64,000 bases of DNA from Poecilobothrus nobilitatus (Eukaryota; Arthropoda; Insecta; Diptera; Dolichopodidae), in assembly GCA_947095535.1 (NCBI GenBank), contig OX352773.1:266158515-266222514 (forward strand), in the 5' to 3' direction. The position numbers and the translations under genes are program-made. Below are positions 22,416 to 35,401 of this stretch, in pieces; position 1 is the first letter of the stretch; each line of letters starts with the position of its first letter. The notes under the pieces are model-generated. The model ran no database searches and was not told the origin of the DNA. It was given only the letters and a program-made list of their open reading frames with translations.

Positions 22416-24400
22416 AAATTAATATAATAATATACGAAAATAATATCCAACGAATAATAACAAAAGTTTATTAATTATATTCAAATATAAAGAATATAAA
22501 ATAATGAAAATTATCTTTGAAACATTTATAACAACATCATCCATAACATTTTTAAAAACAAATTTTGTATTAATATTATCGCTTTTATATCATACTTTTG
22601 TTAACAGCGACCACTTTACGTTTAAATTTTATTACCCCGAAAAAATATTATTACAAGTTTTTCTGATGAGGTCCAAAATATTTATTGATAAGCAATTTAT
22701 TTACTATAAAACACGCGATCATATTATAATGACCCAAAAAAAAAAAAATCAAAGTAAACATTATACGATGTTCCTGTAAAATAGTACCATATCTTAGCAC
22801 AAATCTATAGAATAAAATTGTACTTTTTTCATTTGCTCAATTTTTATTATTCTAAACGCAATTTGCGTTTTTATTTTAAAAATTTGATAAAAAAATATAT
22901 GGTCAAATTTTTAACGCCCTATCAATATAAGTTTCTTATGTTTTTAAATTGGAATATTTTTTTTTTTTTTTTTAGATAACACATTTCTTAACAAAACAAA
23001 ACTACTTGGATATAATTTTTAGGTATAAAATCTATTTAGAAGTAAACTATAAATTGAGACTTTTGATACCAGTTTCTTTAGAAATTATAATATATTTTCA
23101 AATATACAACACATTGATTATAATAACTACAAACTACATATAAACATGTGTAATGGTAAGTAAAATAAAGAATCCGTATACAAATTGATATAAACTAGTA
23201 GATATATATGATATTCCTGTTGTGCTGAATCACAGAGAGAAAATATCTTAGATAAGGGCTCAAAACAATAAAAATATTGTTGTTGAAGAGGTTAAAGCTA
23301 AGATAGATAGTAAAATATTTGATGAAAATCATAACAATTTTTTTTGAAACCTCTTATAGCTTTAGATACACCCTGTATACTAGATAATATGACAATTTAA
23401 CATCAACACTTTGAATGATTACATTAAATTACTTATAAATTTGAAATTTAATATAGCCAAAAATTATAAGTCCTTTCTGCTAACTCAAGAACTTTTTTCA
23501 AAAGATATAGAAAAGAAAAATTACTCTATAAAGTAGAATCAACAGACAGACAGAACTATAACTAATAATTAAAATAAAATACATAACATTTTAAAAAGAC
23601 ACCAAAATAAAAATTTGATGTTACATATTCGGCTTCTAACAAAGAAAACAAAATTGCACAATATTCATTCTTCTTCTGAATTTAATTTCATTGTTATTTT
23701 TTGATCATCACTTGAAAAGAAAAATAAATTGTTTTCCATTCCATTCCCTTATAATAAGGGTGGTAAAAATAATCGTTTTTCTTTTTCTTTTTTTTTTTTC
23801 ATGAATAATATGCAGTAAAATATAATATTTTTTTTTCTTTCAAGCATATCAATTCAGATCACGTTTTTATTATTATTCAAAAAAAAAACTCACTCCAGGA
23901 CCGAAATAAGATAGGCGTTATAAGTTGGATGGGCTATATAGTTATTTTTGAAAAAACCAAAAATCTACTATATAGTATTCATTTTTTATGTTAAGGATAT
24001 TGAAGAATACGCTAATAGTTAAAAGAAGAAAAATTTAAATGAACAAAGAATGAACAGGATAATAAATCGAAAAAATTTGATTTAACAGGGATATAAATTT
24101 TTTATTTATTTTTATTTTTTTTAGAAAAAAATATGAAAATTTTCCTATACAAAAAAAAAATCATTATTTTATTTTTTACTTTTCTTAAGAAAATTTTCTT
24201 AAGAGAAATTCATGCGTTTAATATTGCTTGGAAATTTTATAATCTGTTAACAATTTTAATAATAATTTTGATCTTTGGTCTTTTTTTTACAAATAAATTC
24301 AATTTTTGTTTTTTTACGGTATAATTTAAGATGATAGTAAAATTAACCCCTCAAGATATGCAATCAAATTTCCAAAATTTTTAAACACAAAATTTTCTTT
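22416..24400. other. AT-rich DNA, no confident gene
   Basis: An open frame at 22504-22779 (+, 91 codons) starts with a hydrophobic stretch that could pass for a signal peptide, but it is extremely AT-rich, ends in low-complexity sequence and matches nothing I know. A CAGACAGACAG motif at about 23543 may be a worn family B fragment. No other feature is seen. Confidence 0.3.
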
Positions 24401-24480
24401 GGGACTTCGATAGCCTAAAGGGTAGGCGTGTGGCGTATTAACCGAAGGAGTGTGGGTTCGATCCCTGCACAGGTCGTAAG
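24401..24480 (+). repeat. tRNA-like sequence, probable SINE head
   Basis: It has a pol III A-box-like TAGCCTAAAGGG (24411-24422) and a B box GGTTCGATCCC (24455-24465). A D-arm stem GCCT/AGGC and an acceptor-like pair GACTT/AGGTC can be drawn, followed by a T run. The anticodon arm is poor and the sequence is not a canonical tRNA, so I favour a tRNA-derived SINE over a tRNA gene. Confidence 0.5.
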
Positions 24481-24659
24481 TATTTTTTTTTCTTTACATA
24501 CCCCCCTTACGACCAAATATAATGTAAATATATAGTATATAATATAAATAAAATAAATAATATTAGTGTATAATTTTATAATAGTATAAAAAACCTATAA
24601 TGGACTTAGTAGCCGATCGTTCAATAATATTGCATTACATTTATGTATGTAATATTAAT

Positions 24660-24686
24660 ATAAATAAATAAATAAATAAATAAATT
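24660..24686. repeat. (TAAA)n microsatellite
   Basis: About six copies of AAAT/TAAA in a row. Confidence 0.8.
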
Positions 24687-26789
24687 TTCGTGGCCACTAC
24701 TTAAAAGTACAAATTTATTTTTAAACTTTTCTATTCGAATGATTTTTTTTTGATTTCCCAACTTTTAATTTTACTTAAAGTTTTTCGTCCCAAATATATA
24801 ATATTTATCATTTTCTTTAAATAATTTTTTGATAAAAACTGAAAAAAATAAAATTATTGAAATAATTCTATTTCATTTTTAAAATTTTAAACTATATAAT
24901 TTATAAGTTTCCAACATTGCCTAAAAGGATTCAAATTAAGACGAGACAAATTTTAACGATCATATTATATTAAATGTAAATTGTTACCAGGATTACCAGG
25001 AAAAATGAAAATTAGAAGAAATAAAAACATTTGATCATTTTGATCCCTTAATTAAAGAATACATAATATTTAAAATTAAATTATATAAAGTAAACTTTTA
25101 ATATTTTATTTATTTTTTAATACCTAAAACAATATAAAAAAATTAATTTTCTAGTACAAAATAAATATTTTCAATTTTCAAAGTCAAAATATTACTAAAG
25201 TACTTCCATTGTATTTCATAATAAAGTAGATATATTAATAAAAAAAATATACATATAGCTATTGTTTATTTTTTAAAATCCTTTAAAAGAAAATGTAAAA
25301 ATTCCTTTAATTTTTTTTATTTAGATTTGATTACTTTTCTTTTATACTTAAAAATATATATATATATATCAAATCAACAAGCTTTTCGTCTATTATATAT
25401 ATATATATATATATATATTTGTATTTATATATATATATTTTTCACAATTTTTTTTTTTGTTTTCTATATATAGGTACATTCTTTAAAGTTATTACATATA
25501 TTACAAATAAAATAAATGAACCCTGTAATCCCTTTGTATTATACTTACATGTCTATATATATATATTCATAGAATGAGTACCTTAAAACACTCATAATAT
25601 TTACTTGTAACGCATACTTAAGCTCAACATTAGTATTTTATTTATCAAGTATACCTAATAACATAAAATTTATTTTCTATATCTTATAAGTACTATATAA
25701 CCAGAACACAGTGAGCAGCATTAAAAAGTAAACAAGTTAGATTTATATAAAGCTTGTCTTTTTACTATTTTTCTATATTTAACTAAAGCATTTTCTAATA
25801 TCAAAAAATATGTAAAACTTCTAATTATAATTTCTTATATATACTTTTCCTGTGGCATCAATAAAATATATATATAGGTATTAATGATTGTAAAAATAAA
25901 ATGGTCGTTCAAAATTATTATTTCTTATTAACATTGCACGACCCTTAAAAATTGTATAATATTTTTAATATAATTGTCAATAACTTAATTCATTTTCAAT
26001 GTTATTTAAGAAAAAATCAACGTACAGATTTTCCAAGTCCAACTCACTGTAAACAGACGAGATTTTATTTCTATTAAAACAACACAACGCTTAAATCAAA
26101 AATATTTTCCATTGACTTTTCCGAAACTTTTTATTTTCCGACTTTTCCGAAACTTTTTGCAAATTAAAATTCCAAAATTTAGGACATTTATGAGAATTGT
26201 ATCAGACACAAAATATTATAAAAATTTAAGTTTTACAGAATGTCGAATCTCGATTTCCAAATATTGAATAAATTGTTATTATTAGATTACTTACTTAGAT
26301 TAAAGTGTATTTAAGACATAATGTAATCACAGGCACTAAAACATTTATATTTTAATATAAAATGGACAATCATTACAACCTTTTTTTTTCGTTAGCAGTG
26401 ATAACAAAAAATTCATGATCCCTTGTATGGACATTGGTATTCACTAAAAGAAAGTTTCTTTTGATTTTTGATAATTTCCTTAAATTCTAATTCTTTTAAA
26501 TTTTCCTAAAATAAGGCAGACTAAATTCTATTCTATTACTATTCTTTAAGTATAAAAAATCACTTTAGACTTTTAAAGCTAAAATTAATTATCATTCTCA
26601 TGAAGAATTTTTTTTTTACCTTTTCAAAATTAATTTTAATTTTAGCTCTTAATTTTATCTAAAAAAATTACCATTATGTTAAATCGTTAAAAATCCTTTG
26701 TGAAATATATATGTATTGAATTTTTCTCTAGTCTAGTCAAAAAGTCTAAAAAATTTAAATTTTTCGAAAAAAAAAGAAAATTCTGAACC
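24687..26789. other. AT-rich DNA with TA microsatellites
   Basis: TA runs occur at 25360-25370, 25392-25418 and 25427-25438. I see no coding region, tRNA or transposon end in this 2.1 kb. Confidence 0.45.
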
Positions 26790-27615
26790 ATATTATCTGA
26801 CTCATGGAACCACTAATCTGACTCATGGCGCAGTGGTTAAGTCGCCAACCTTTCAATCGAATGGTCTTGGGTTCAAACCCCGGTCAGGTCATAAATAAAA
26901 AATATGTAGTACTTTTATATCGTAATAATGTATATCGTATAATTAATATTAGTAATAATAATAATAATAATATTAATAATAATAAGAATAGTAATAATAG
27001 TAATAATAATAATAATAGTAATAATAACAATAATAATAATAGTAATAATAATAGTAATAATAATAATAATAGTAATAGTAAAACAATAATTATAATACTA
27101 ATAATAATAATAATAGCTATTACAGTAGAGCCATCTTTGGTTATATCATGCAAGTAAGGTGTTATATACTGCTGCATGTTGTAATCCACTGATGGCGCTG
27201 ACTCTGTAGTAAAATAATAATAATATTAATAAGAATATTAATACCAATAATAGCAGCCGCTACAGTGACAGTGGGGGTTGCCTTCAATAGTTGCCTCATG
27301 TAGTAATATATACTACTACTACATGTTGTAACTGTTGTGACGGCTTTAATCACTGTTAGCAAAATAATAATAATAGGCGGATTCATTGTTTCCTTACAGT
27401 TCCACTCCCAATTCAATGTTTCCGTATCCATTTTCCTATCCTTTCCTATACCTACTCCCTAGCCAATATACTGCGTTCGCAGGTAAGGGTTTCAATCCAC
27501 TATATTGGCTAAAGGGGGAGGTGGGTTTAGTCAGTAAGAATCTGACACTACCAAGGGGAAATTCTTGGTGTCTTTGGAAAATTCCCACCTCCCTTAGGAA
27601 AAAAAAAATAAATAA
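26790..27615 (+). mobile_element. Composite repeat with tRNA-like head (plus copy)
   Basis: Starts with a tRNA-like region (26819-26892): A box TGGCGCAGTGG, B box GGTTCAAACCCC, and acceptor-like ends TGACT/GGTCA. An (AAT)n tract follows, then two related GC-richer modules (CTGCTGCATGTTGTAATCC near 27170 and TACTACATGTTGTAACTG near 27320), and a distinct tail with CAATATACTGCGTTCGCAGG and CCACCTCCCTTAGG before an A run. The whole arrangement recurs in reverse orientation at 45017-45752. It could be a long tRNA-derived SINE or another non-autonomous element using a pol III promoter. No protein is encoded; the Asn- or Leu-rich frames are microsatellite translations. Confidence 0.7.
26945..27115. 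repeat. (AAT)n microsatellite with interruptions
   Basis: Part of the composite repeat. AAT/AGT/AAC triplets repeat for about 170 bases. Confidence 0.9.
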
Positions 27616-28646
27616 AATAAACAACGCATTGGGGATCGGAACAACGCAAAAAGGCATATATATATATATAAAATAATCAGGGCAGTATGAATTTAAAAAA
27701 AAAATTTTTAATTTTAAATTGAAATGTGTACATTGAAGCATCAAGCACACTGATCATTGATAAACGTCAAGAGAATTCAGAAAACTTTATTTTATTTTAT
27801 ACAATCTTAACGAATATAAAAAGAAAATAATTTTTTATAATTAAAATTTACTATATTTTAATTAAAAAAACATAACAATTCTTAATATCAGATTTATTAG
27901 ATTTATTGAGTAAAAAATTGTTTTTTATTTATACTTTTTGGCCACAGTATACACATAATATAATTTTATTAATATTTTATTTTTATAATTCTTAAAATAT
28001 TATATTTATTTATTATAAAGCCTATATATATTTTGGCATAACTGCCATCATCAGGGCGAATACAATTTAATACTTCTTAATATCCTTTATAATAATCTCA
28101 ATTTTGAAAACAAATTTTTCACGAATACAATACTGAGTTTATTTAAAATTATTCAATAAGTACAAAGTACTTGAAAAAAAAAAAAATATAATAAATTTTA
28201 ATTCTATAGTAGAAAATCTATAACTTTTTTTTTAAATTCTATAAAGATTTTTTTTTTCTATTTTAATTTTTGGTTCCGTTTAGATAAACCCCCATTATTT
28301 CCTCAAGTACTGTTATAAAAACATTTTCAATTATTTTCCTTTTATATATATATTATATAAAAGAAAATTTTAAATAATTTCAAATTTACGTTTCATCTGA
28401 AAGTACGAGTATATGTTATAAATGTTTATCTGTTTTATTCTCATGACGCTTTGCTTTGAAAATAAAAATTAAAAAATTACTTTGGGTGATATTCTATTTT
28501 TAGAAATTGATTTCATTTAATATTTTAGAATATTATAATTAAATTCTTATATTATAATATTAGAACTCTTTATTTATCATTATTTTTGTAACAAATCAAA
28601 GTCAAAATATTGTTGTAATACGACTATAATAGTGAAATTGAAAAAT
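27616..28646. other. AT-rich DNA, no gene seen
   Basis: Only A/T runs and short TA repeats (27656-27670). Confidence 0.35.
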
Positions 28647-28708
28647 ATGGCTTCAATCTAAAAATATTTTATATAATATGTTATAAAATATTTTTAGATT
28701 GAAGCCAT
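28647..28708. repeat. Perfect 27-bp inverted repeat with 8-base spacer
   Basis: The left arm 28647-28673 begins ATGGCTTCAATCTAAAAATA. The right arm 28682-28708 is its exact complement. The spacer is 28674-28681. This may be a miniature inverted-repeat element or a stable RNA hairpin. I see no target duplication. Confidence 0.85.
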
Positions 28709-29226
28709 CTTTTAAATATTATTTACAAATTAATTCGAAAAACAAATTTAAAAATGAATCCGACTACATGAAACTGACAATTCGCAAATTTCAAAGTAAA
28801 TTTAATTTTGTCAAAATCAGAATAAGAAAAATCGAACATAAATTTTAACTTTTGAAATTCAACTTCTGAAAAAAAAAAAATCTATTTTTATTTTGTCAAA
28901 ACTGAGTTCGAAGAAATTTCTTTTTTTTTTTTTTTCTTTTTCATATTTTCTTTAATTTAAACTCTTTTAAACTTAAGAACATAAAAAAATCCTTCTATAA
29001 CAATATCTATAAGAACTAAGAAAAATTTTACTTTGAGTTTTATTATCTATTAATGTACTTTCTTTCAAAAGAATCATACATACATACATATTACATACAC
29101 TATATGTATAAAACAATATACATAATATATCATATTATATATAATATTGTAAATAAAAATGCTCTTCTACAAATGTTACAAATTTCAAAACAAAAATTTA
29201 TATTTTTTAAAAAAATAACATTTTTC
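28709..29226. other. AT-rich DNA, no gene seen
   Basis: Long T run at about 28920-28935; nothing else. Confidence 0.3.
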
Positions 29227-30441
29227 GCACATTTCCAATTTGAAATTTGAAATTTGAAAAAATGTGCTTATTACTTTTACTTTGTCCGTCCGTCTGTCCG
29301 TCTCTTTACAAAACTTCTACACCGTTAAACATAGAGAAAAAAAAATTTAACCATGGGTAAGTCTCATAAAAAAATTAATTTTGTGGAACAACTTTTTTAT
29401 GTAGCCCCAGCTATTACGGAGCACAGCCTCTCAAACATTGAAAAAGCCCTATATTTTTAAATACATATGTCTCATGTTCTGCTTAAGATTTTGTCAATCA
29501 GAAAACATCATTCGACAGGTATTTTTTTTAACTTTGTAAATTAATATTAAAATTATACAATTTTTTTTAATTTAGTATTTAAATTTACTGTTATGTGAAA
29601 ACCACATTTTGCATGATTTTTCCACCCTTATAACTCCGTAACGCTTTTAAATAGGGACTTGAAATTTTGAGAACACACAGAACTTTTAGAATTAGTATAA
29701 ATTTGCTCAAAAATTGAAAATTTGTTATTTTGAAACACCTGTAACTTAGGCACCTTTACACATTTTACTTCGGCAAGATATAAAAATTAAAGCTCCAGTA
29801 ATATATTTTTACGTGTGTTACAAAGTGTTACAAAGTTAAAGCTCCCCAAAATTGCAAAAAAGCCCTATTTTAAAATGTATATATCTCAGGCTTTGCGTAG
29901 TAGTTTTACAATCTAAAAACTCTAGAACACCAAAATTATGCAATATTTTGCAATTTACTATTTGAATTTACCGTTATGTGAAAACCATCTTTTGCATGAA
30001 ATTTTTTCATTTTTCCATAACTCCGGCACGATAGGAACCTGGATTTTGAGACACGAAAGAACTTTTAGAATTAGTATAAGTTTTCTTAGAAAATTTTTTT
30101 ATACCACCCCCTTTTTAAGAGCTATTAGGGCTGAAAAATTGAAAAATTGCTATTTTTAGGTACCTATAACTTAAACACCTGTACAAATTTTTCTTGGGCA
30201 AGACATAAAAATTGAAGCTCCAGTAATATATTTTTACGTGTGTTAACGGTTTTTCTTAGTTATATAAGTTTCCGGACTTACAACCCATCAAATTCCAGAA
30301 AAGTCTTACTTTCATATTTTTTCTTATTAATAAAAAACTTTTTAAATTTTCAAATTTTTGTGCAAGCCACAATTCTAAACAGCTTGTATTGTGTTTTGGA
30401 AATGTGCGCTTTTAAAACGCGTTGGTTAACTTTCCACCTTG
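29227..30441 (+). mobile_element. Helentron-like element, family B, complete
   Basis: The 5' palindrome is GCACATTTCC...AAAAATGTGC (29227-29267), followed by CTTTGTCCGTCCGTCTGTC and TTTACAAAACTTCTACACCG. Two internal modules carry GTTATGTGAAAACCA (29589 and 29971) and ATAACTCCG. The 3' end has TTTTGGAAATGTGCGCTTTT, which complements the 5' palindrome, then CCACCTTG at 30441. It encodes no protein. Confidence 0.75.
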
Positions 30442-31439
30442 TTAATATTTTCTTCTTGTCTTTTATCTCATATTAAAAAAAAATTTCCCACTGTAAAAAA
30501 AACACTTAAAACTACTTGTACATGTGATGAGAAAACTCTATTTGAATTAAAATAGCATATTAGAGTAAAACACTTCTATATGCATCAATTACAATTTTTT
30601 AAAATTTTTATAAAAGGAATAAATTTTTAACTCTTTAAGACGTTTGTTCACAGAAATTCTCAATTTGAGTCACAGAAATAAATGAATTACTTATTTTATA
30701 CTGAAGCATTCATTGTATAACACTCTGAAGGAAAAGAGAAGAAAAATAAAGGTTTCAAGTGTAATAAATCTTATAGAATTCTTTGGGACTGCGTTTTCTA
30801 AAAATTAATCTGTGCTGACAAAAAAAACAGTAACTTTCTGAAAGAAAAAACCCCAATCTGGGTTAATTAATGTCGATTATACTGACACTAATTTCTTTTT
30901 TAAATATTTTTCTTCGGTTTTTACTGTTAAATCTTTTTCAAATGCTGTAATAGCAAACTATAAAGTATAAATATCATTATTTTGAATATTTTTATGTAAA
31001 ATAGAACTTAAGGATTCAATATTTAAATAGATTTGTTTCAACCTTATTTTGCAATAGTTTGAACCCAAAAAAGAAAAAAAAATACATTAAAATATATACA
31101 ATCGATCAACCCCTGCAAGGTTATAGATTTTTTACAACGACCACTTTGAATATAATTTTAAGAGAGTCAGAGTACTATTAGTTTTAAGCGGTCAACTTTT
31201 CTAATTTTTTTTTTAATTTTTTTGACTATTGTGATTTTTTATTAAAATTATATCCATTGTATTATAAATTTATATCTCTTAGACTATAAATGTTACTAGA
31301 TTTATTGAATCATATTGCAATTTCGACTTCAGTTTATTTTATTGAGGGAAGAGTTCATAAAAATCTTTTAACTCTCAATACATTTTGAGGGGTTTTCAAA
31401 CCCTTTTATCAGGAGAAAAATTTGGTGTCGTTATTTTTT
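30442..31439. other. AT-rich DNA, no gene seen
   Basis: No repeats or frames worth naming. Confidence 0.35.
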
Positions 31440-32284
31440 TATACCCGTATGAACTATGTTCAAGGGTATAATAAATTTACCATTACGTTTGTGACACCTT
31501 AAAGAAGTCGAGCTAGATATAGTGTCAAAGGTATGGATCTGCTCAGAATCGAATTCTGAGTCGATTTAGCCATGTACGTCTGTCCGTCCGTCCGCACGCA
31601 CGATAACTCAAAAACTAAAGGAGCTAGGAGGCAGAAATTTTTTTTAAGTCACTTTTGCAAAATTGTTAGTTTTGCTATTTAAATCCAGCTTTTTTGGCCG
31701 CCGAGTTCGAGTAGCTGCCATACAACTTCTTTCTTTATATAGAAATAATTCCATATCTATTGAAGCTAGGTGTTTTAAATTTTGCAAAATCGTGTCGAGT
31801 TACAGGCCAACAACACCTATAAAATTTGGTAGTGATAGTGCACCTTGTTCGTGTAGCTGCCATACAACTTATCTGTTTAAATGAATATAACTCAGTGTCT
31901 ATTGAAGCTAGGAATCTGAAATTTAGTAAAGAGGTGTCGAGTTACATGCCAACAACTTTTGTAAAATTTGGTTGGTCTAGAGCAGCCGGTTGAGGCTTCT
32001 TGCATCTCTTGGAACTTAGTGAAGCTAGGCGTCTGCAATCTTGCAAATGACGATCAAGTTTTATGGCAACAACTTCTGGAAAATTTGGTTGTGCTGTTGC
32101 AATAGGTTTTGGTAGCTGTCATATAACTTTACAATTTACTTAAATATATCTCGGTAGTTATGACATCGGTACTAGAACATCTGAAATTGTTTAAAAGATG
32201 ATCAAATTATATAGAAAAAGTATGTATTACGTTCATACGGGTATCCCAGAGTTCACATAGTCTACTCTACTGCACTCTTCCTCG
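31440..32284 (+). mobile_element. Helentron-like element, family A, complete
   Basis: TATACCCGTATGAAC with its hairpin arm, GTCTGTCCGTCCGTCC at about 31579, about one and a half internal repeats (GCAGCCGGTTGAGGCTTCTTG), GTTCATACGGGTATCCC, an imperfect terminal stem and CTTCCTCG before a T run. This is a typical, nearly intact copy of 845 bases. Confidence 0.85.
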
Positions 32285-33045
32285 TTTTTTTTTAAATTTG
32301 CGTTTTGAAATTGCAAAAAAACTAAGCGCTAAAAAAGAAATAAAGCAACATATTTTATTTTTGTCGGTTTTTTTTTCGAACCCATTTTAATAAAACAGAT
32401 GTATAATAATAGAATTTTGATTTTTTTTGAATATTTCAAAAGAATTTAATATTTAAATTTTGTATACAAATTTAAAAGATCATACACAATTCATTGGTAA
32501 TTTAATTAAGTCCAGTAAAATAAAAAATTGTTTAATTTCGAAAGCACAAAATATAATTAATTTTCCCTAAAAAAGTTTTTCTCTTGAAATTAATTATATT
32601 TTTTGGTTTCGTACCTTTTTGTTTTTTAAACTTTAAATGCAATAATTGAACTACTAACAAATACTACGGATTAAAAGGTAACCGGAAATAACGCAGCAAA
32701 AAATAAGGTCGGAACACCTTTTTTAAAGCAATAAAAGCGAAATCGCTGTTTGTTTTTCAAATTCGGTCTAACTACCATCATTAAGAGAAATAAAGTTGAA
32801 TCGGTCTAATTGTCATTTTCTAAAAACTATGTGATTTACTTTTTATTCGTTTTGTATTCAAAAAAAATTATTTGTTCCGCTAATTCCAGATGGTTTTTTG
32901 TCGTTTTACGAAATAATTTTGTTACAAACACATATATGGGCTTTGGGTTGACACGAATTTTTGTACTTGTTAATATTAAAATTTCGAAATTTTATTTTAT
33001 TTTTAAGAAGATATACAAAATTCTAAAGTTGGATAAATTTTATTA
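32285..33045. other. AT-rich DNA, no gene seen
   Basis: An imperfect hairpin (ATATAATTAATTT near 32551 against AAATTAATTATATT near 32587). The open frame at 32810-33103 is AT-driven. Confidence 0.35.
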
Positions 33046-33049
33046 TTCA

Positions 33050-33325
33050 TTACAAAATCAGGGTTTCAATAATTTGCTCAATTGGAGTTTGATGGTGAGG
33101 TAACATCACTATTTTAAATAGTTTGCTGTTTGTTTAATAGAAATATAACTAGGAGGGAATTTATGATTGGTTACAAAATCAGGGTTTCTATAAATTGTAT
33201 AGCGGGGATTTTTGGGGGATAGATTTCACTATTTTAAATACTTTATTGTTAAAATAAGTCTTTAGTAGAACTAAATTAAGAGAGATTTTATCGTTGGTTA
33301 CTAAATCGGGGTTATATGCTTTTTG
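33050..33325 (+). repeat. Short tandem duplication of a ~125-bp dispersed module
   Basis: The phrase ACAAAATCAGGGTTTC occurs at about 33052 and 33173, with a third weaker copy (CTAAATCGGGGTTA) at about 33300. Each is followed by a 'CACTATTTTAAATA' segment. Related pieces lie at 34660-34840 (reverse orientation) and 41975-42135. Confidence 0.6.
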
Positions 33326-35163
33326 TAGAATATATAAATATGAAAATGTATATTATTATGGGCACTGAATTATGTTTAAATTATAATAAATAATATGTTG
33401 AATTTCAAGCAAAACTCCGTGTCGAAAAGAAAAACTGATTCAATATACTTTCCTAGGATATTATTTCCGGACACCAAAACAAAATTGATTAAAATTAATA
33501 TAATTTAAATTAATAAAATACAATTTAATTTGTGAATTTATCGACTTGTCATATATTAATAAAAATGATATAAAATTTGCCAACATGCGAATGACTAAAA
33601 ATAGAGATATTATCTTATATTTAAATACTAAAGAATTTTTTACGAATTAATATAATCAATTTTAAGTAATAGTTATTTATAACAATTAAAAATATAGTTA
33701 AAACACAATTCAAAATGGAAAACCAGATCTTATAGATTATGAATTTTGGAAGCTACTTTATACTTATTTTTCACCTACATATTTTTAGAACTCATTCCAA
33801 AAACAGAACTTTTATATATATATATATAAAATGTTCATCGATTTTGAATATATTTACACCTAAATTGTATTTATTTGTGCTAAATAAAGAAAACTTATCA
33901 ATTAGTAAAATTTCTCATATTTTTCTATTAGAATAGATTTTCCTTTAATACTGCAGTATAATCAATTTTTCTAAAGTTTTACTTTATTTTGTTCTAAGTT
34001 TAAAACTTTAAAGGAAAACATTTAAAGCAAAACAAACAAAAAAAAAAAGGGAAAAATAAAAATACTCGTAGGCCTAAATATTTTTTACATCATTTTTTTT
34101 TACTTCAAACTTTCCCAGTTTTTGTTCCTAAAAAGAGTTTGAACAGAAAATTATTATTGTACATCTTGACAGTTCAATAAATTTGCGTAAAAAAAATGGA
34201 AAACGTAAGATAAAATAAAATTAGGAAGTATATAAATAGTTCAGCTTGCTAGAGAGCTCACCAATGGTTGATAAAAAGTTATATATAAAGTTATAGAAGA
34301 AAAAAAGAACATAATTTCATTATGACAAAAAAAATTAAGTACCTTAAAACATTACTTCCATCTATAGGAATTTTATCAACTTTAAAAAAAAATTTATCAA
34401 CTGATAAATCTGTTTTCAAATTTCAGTAATTTAAAATTTTGTATATTATATCGGGTTGGCTACAAAATCATGTGTTTCATAATTTTGTGTCTCAATATGT
34501 TGCATTTAAAAATCAAATATTTTTTTTCAATAATTAAATATACCAACCTATTTCAATGCAAAAAATAAAATTTATACAAAAAAATTCCACAAACATTTTC
34601 CTATTCTAAAATCCAACTCCTAATTATGAATCACGCATATAATATAAATATTATAAAGCAGAAAAGCGAATACCCTGATTTTGAATAAAACTCTAAAATC
34701 ACCCTAATCATATTTTTTACTTCCATATTTAAAAAAAAACAAAAAACTTTTAAAATAATGATGGCTGCCACCCCAAACATCAGCTAAACAAATTATTGAA
34801 ACCCTGATTTTCTAACCAACTCTAGAATTCCTCCGAATTATTTGTTTTACAAACATATTTCAACAATAACAACAATCCAAGAAAACGTTTTGTTTTAATT
34901 CTATTTTCGACATTTTATTTTTCAACTCTTTTCGCTATTCGACTGTTTTTATGCGACAATTAGACTTTTTCAACAAAAATGCTTATGATAATTCTTGTAT
35001 TTTTTCCATTTCTATTTTTCCACGGGATTTTGAAACACGAAATTTTGACACCCGAGATTTAAAAACGCAAGATTTGAAAAAAGAAGTTTTATAAAAGCAC
35101 GAGATTTGAACATAAAATCTTAATTTTTAACCATGATATTATTATTATTATATCCATATACAT
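33326..35163. other. AT-rich DNA with worn module copies
   Basis: Contains the reverse-orientation ACCCTGATTTT phrases at about 34674 and 34801 from the module described at 33050. No gene is seen. Confidence 0.4.
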
Positions 35164-35401
35164 GGAATAAAAAAGAAACACGAACTTCAAATTTCCCAGG
35201 TAATTTTTATTTAACCTTATTCCAGCAATTTACTTTTATATTATAACAGTCCAAAATGCTTGCACTAGCAATTCACTTTTATATTATAACAATCCAAAAA
35301 GCTAAAGTTTTGCAATCAATTTTATTTTCTACTTTTTAGGGGGCGAATTCGGTTTTGCTAAAAGCATATTTTAAAAAATATTTTTTTTACATATTATTTT
35401 T
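35164..35401 (+). mobile_element. Half copy of the foldback element
   Basis: Matches one arm plus the loop (in reverse orientation) of the element at 51264-51680: AAAGAAACACGAACTTCAAA, CCAGCAATTTACTTTTATA, TGCTTGCACTAGCAATTCAC, TTTTTAGGGGGCGAATT and AAAAGCATATTTTAAAAAA. The other arm is missing. Confidence 0.8.

Noticed and set aside
22504..22779. 91-codon frame with a hydrophobic N-terminus, possible small secreted protein
   Set aside because: Composition follows the surrounding AT-rich DNA, the C-terminal half is low complexity, and no family is recognised.
24401..24480. Functional tRNA gene
   Set aside because: A and B boxes are present but the anticodon arm is not well formed and the sequence continues into a T-rich tail; SINE-like is more likely.
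26825..27189. Poly-Asn and poly-Leu open frames
   Set aside because: Direct translation of the AAT microsatellite within the composite repeat.
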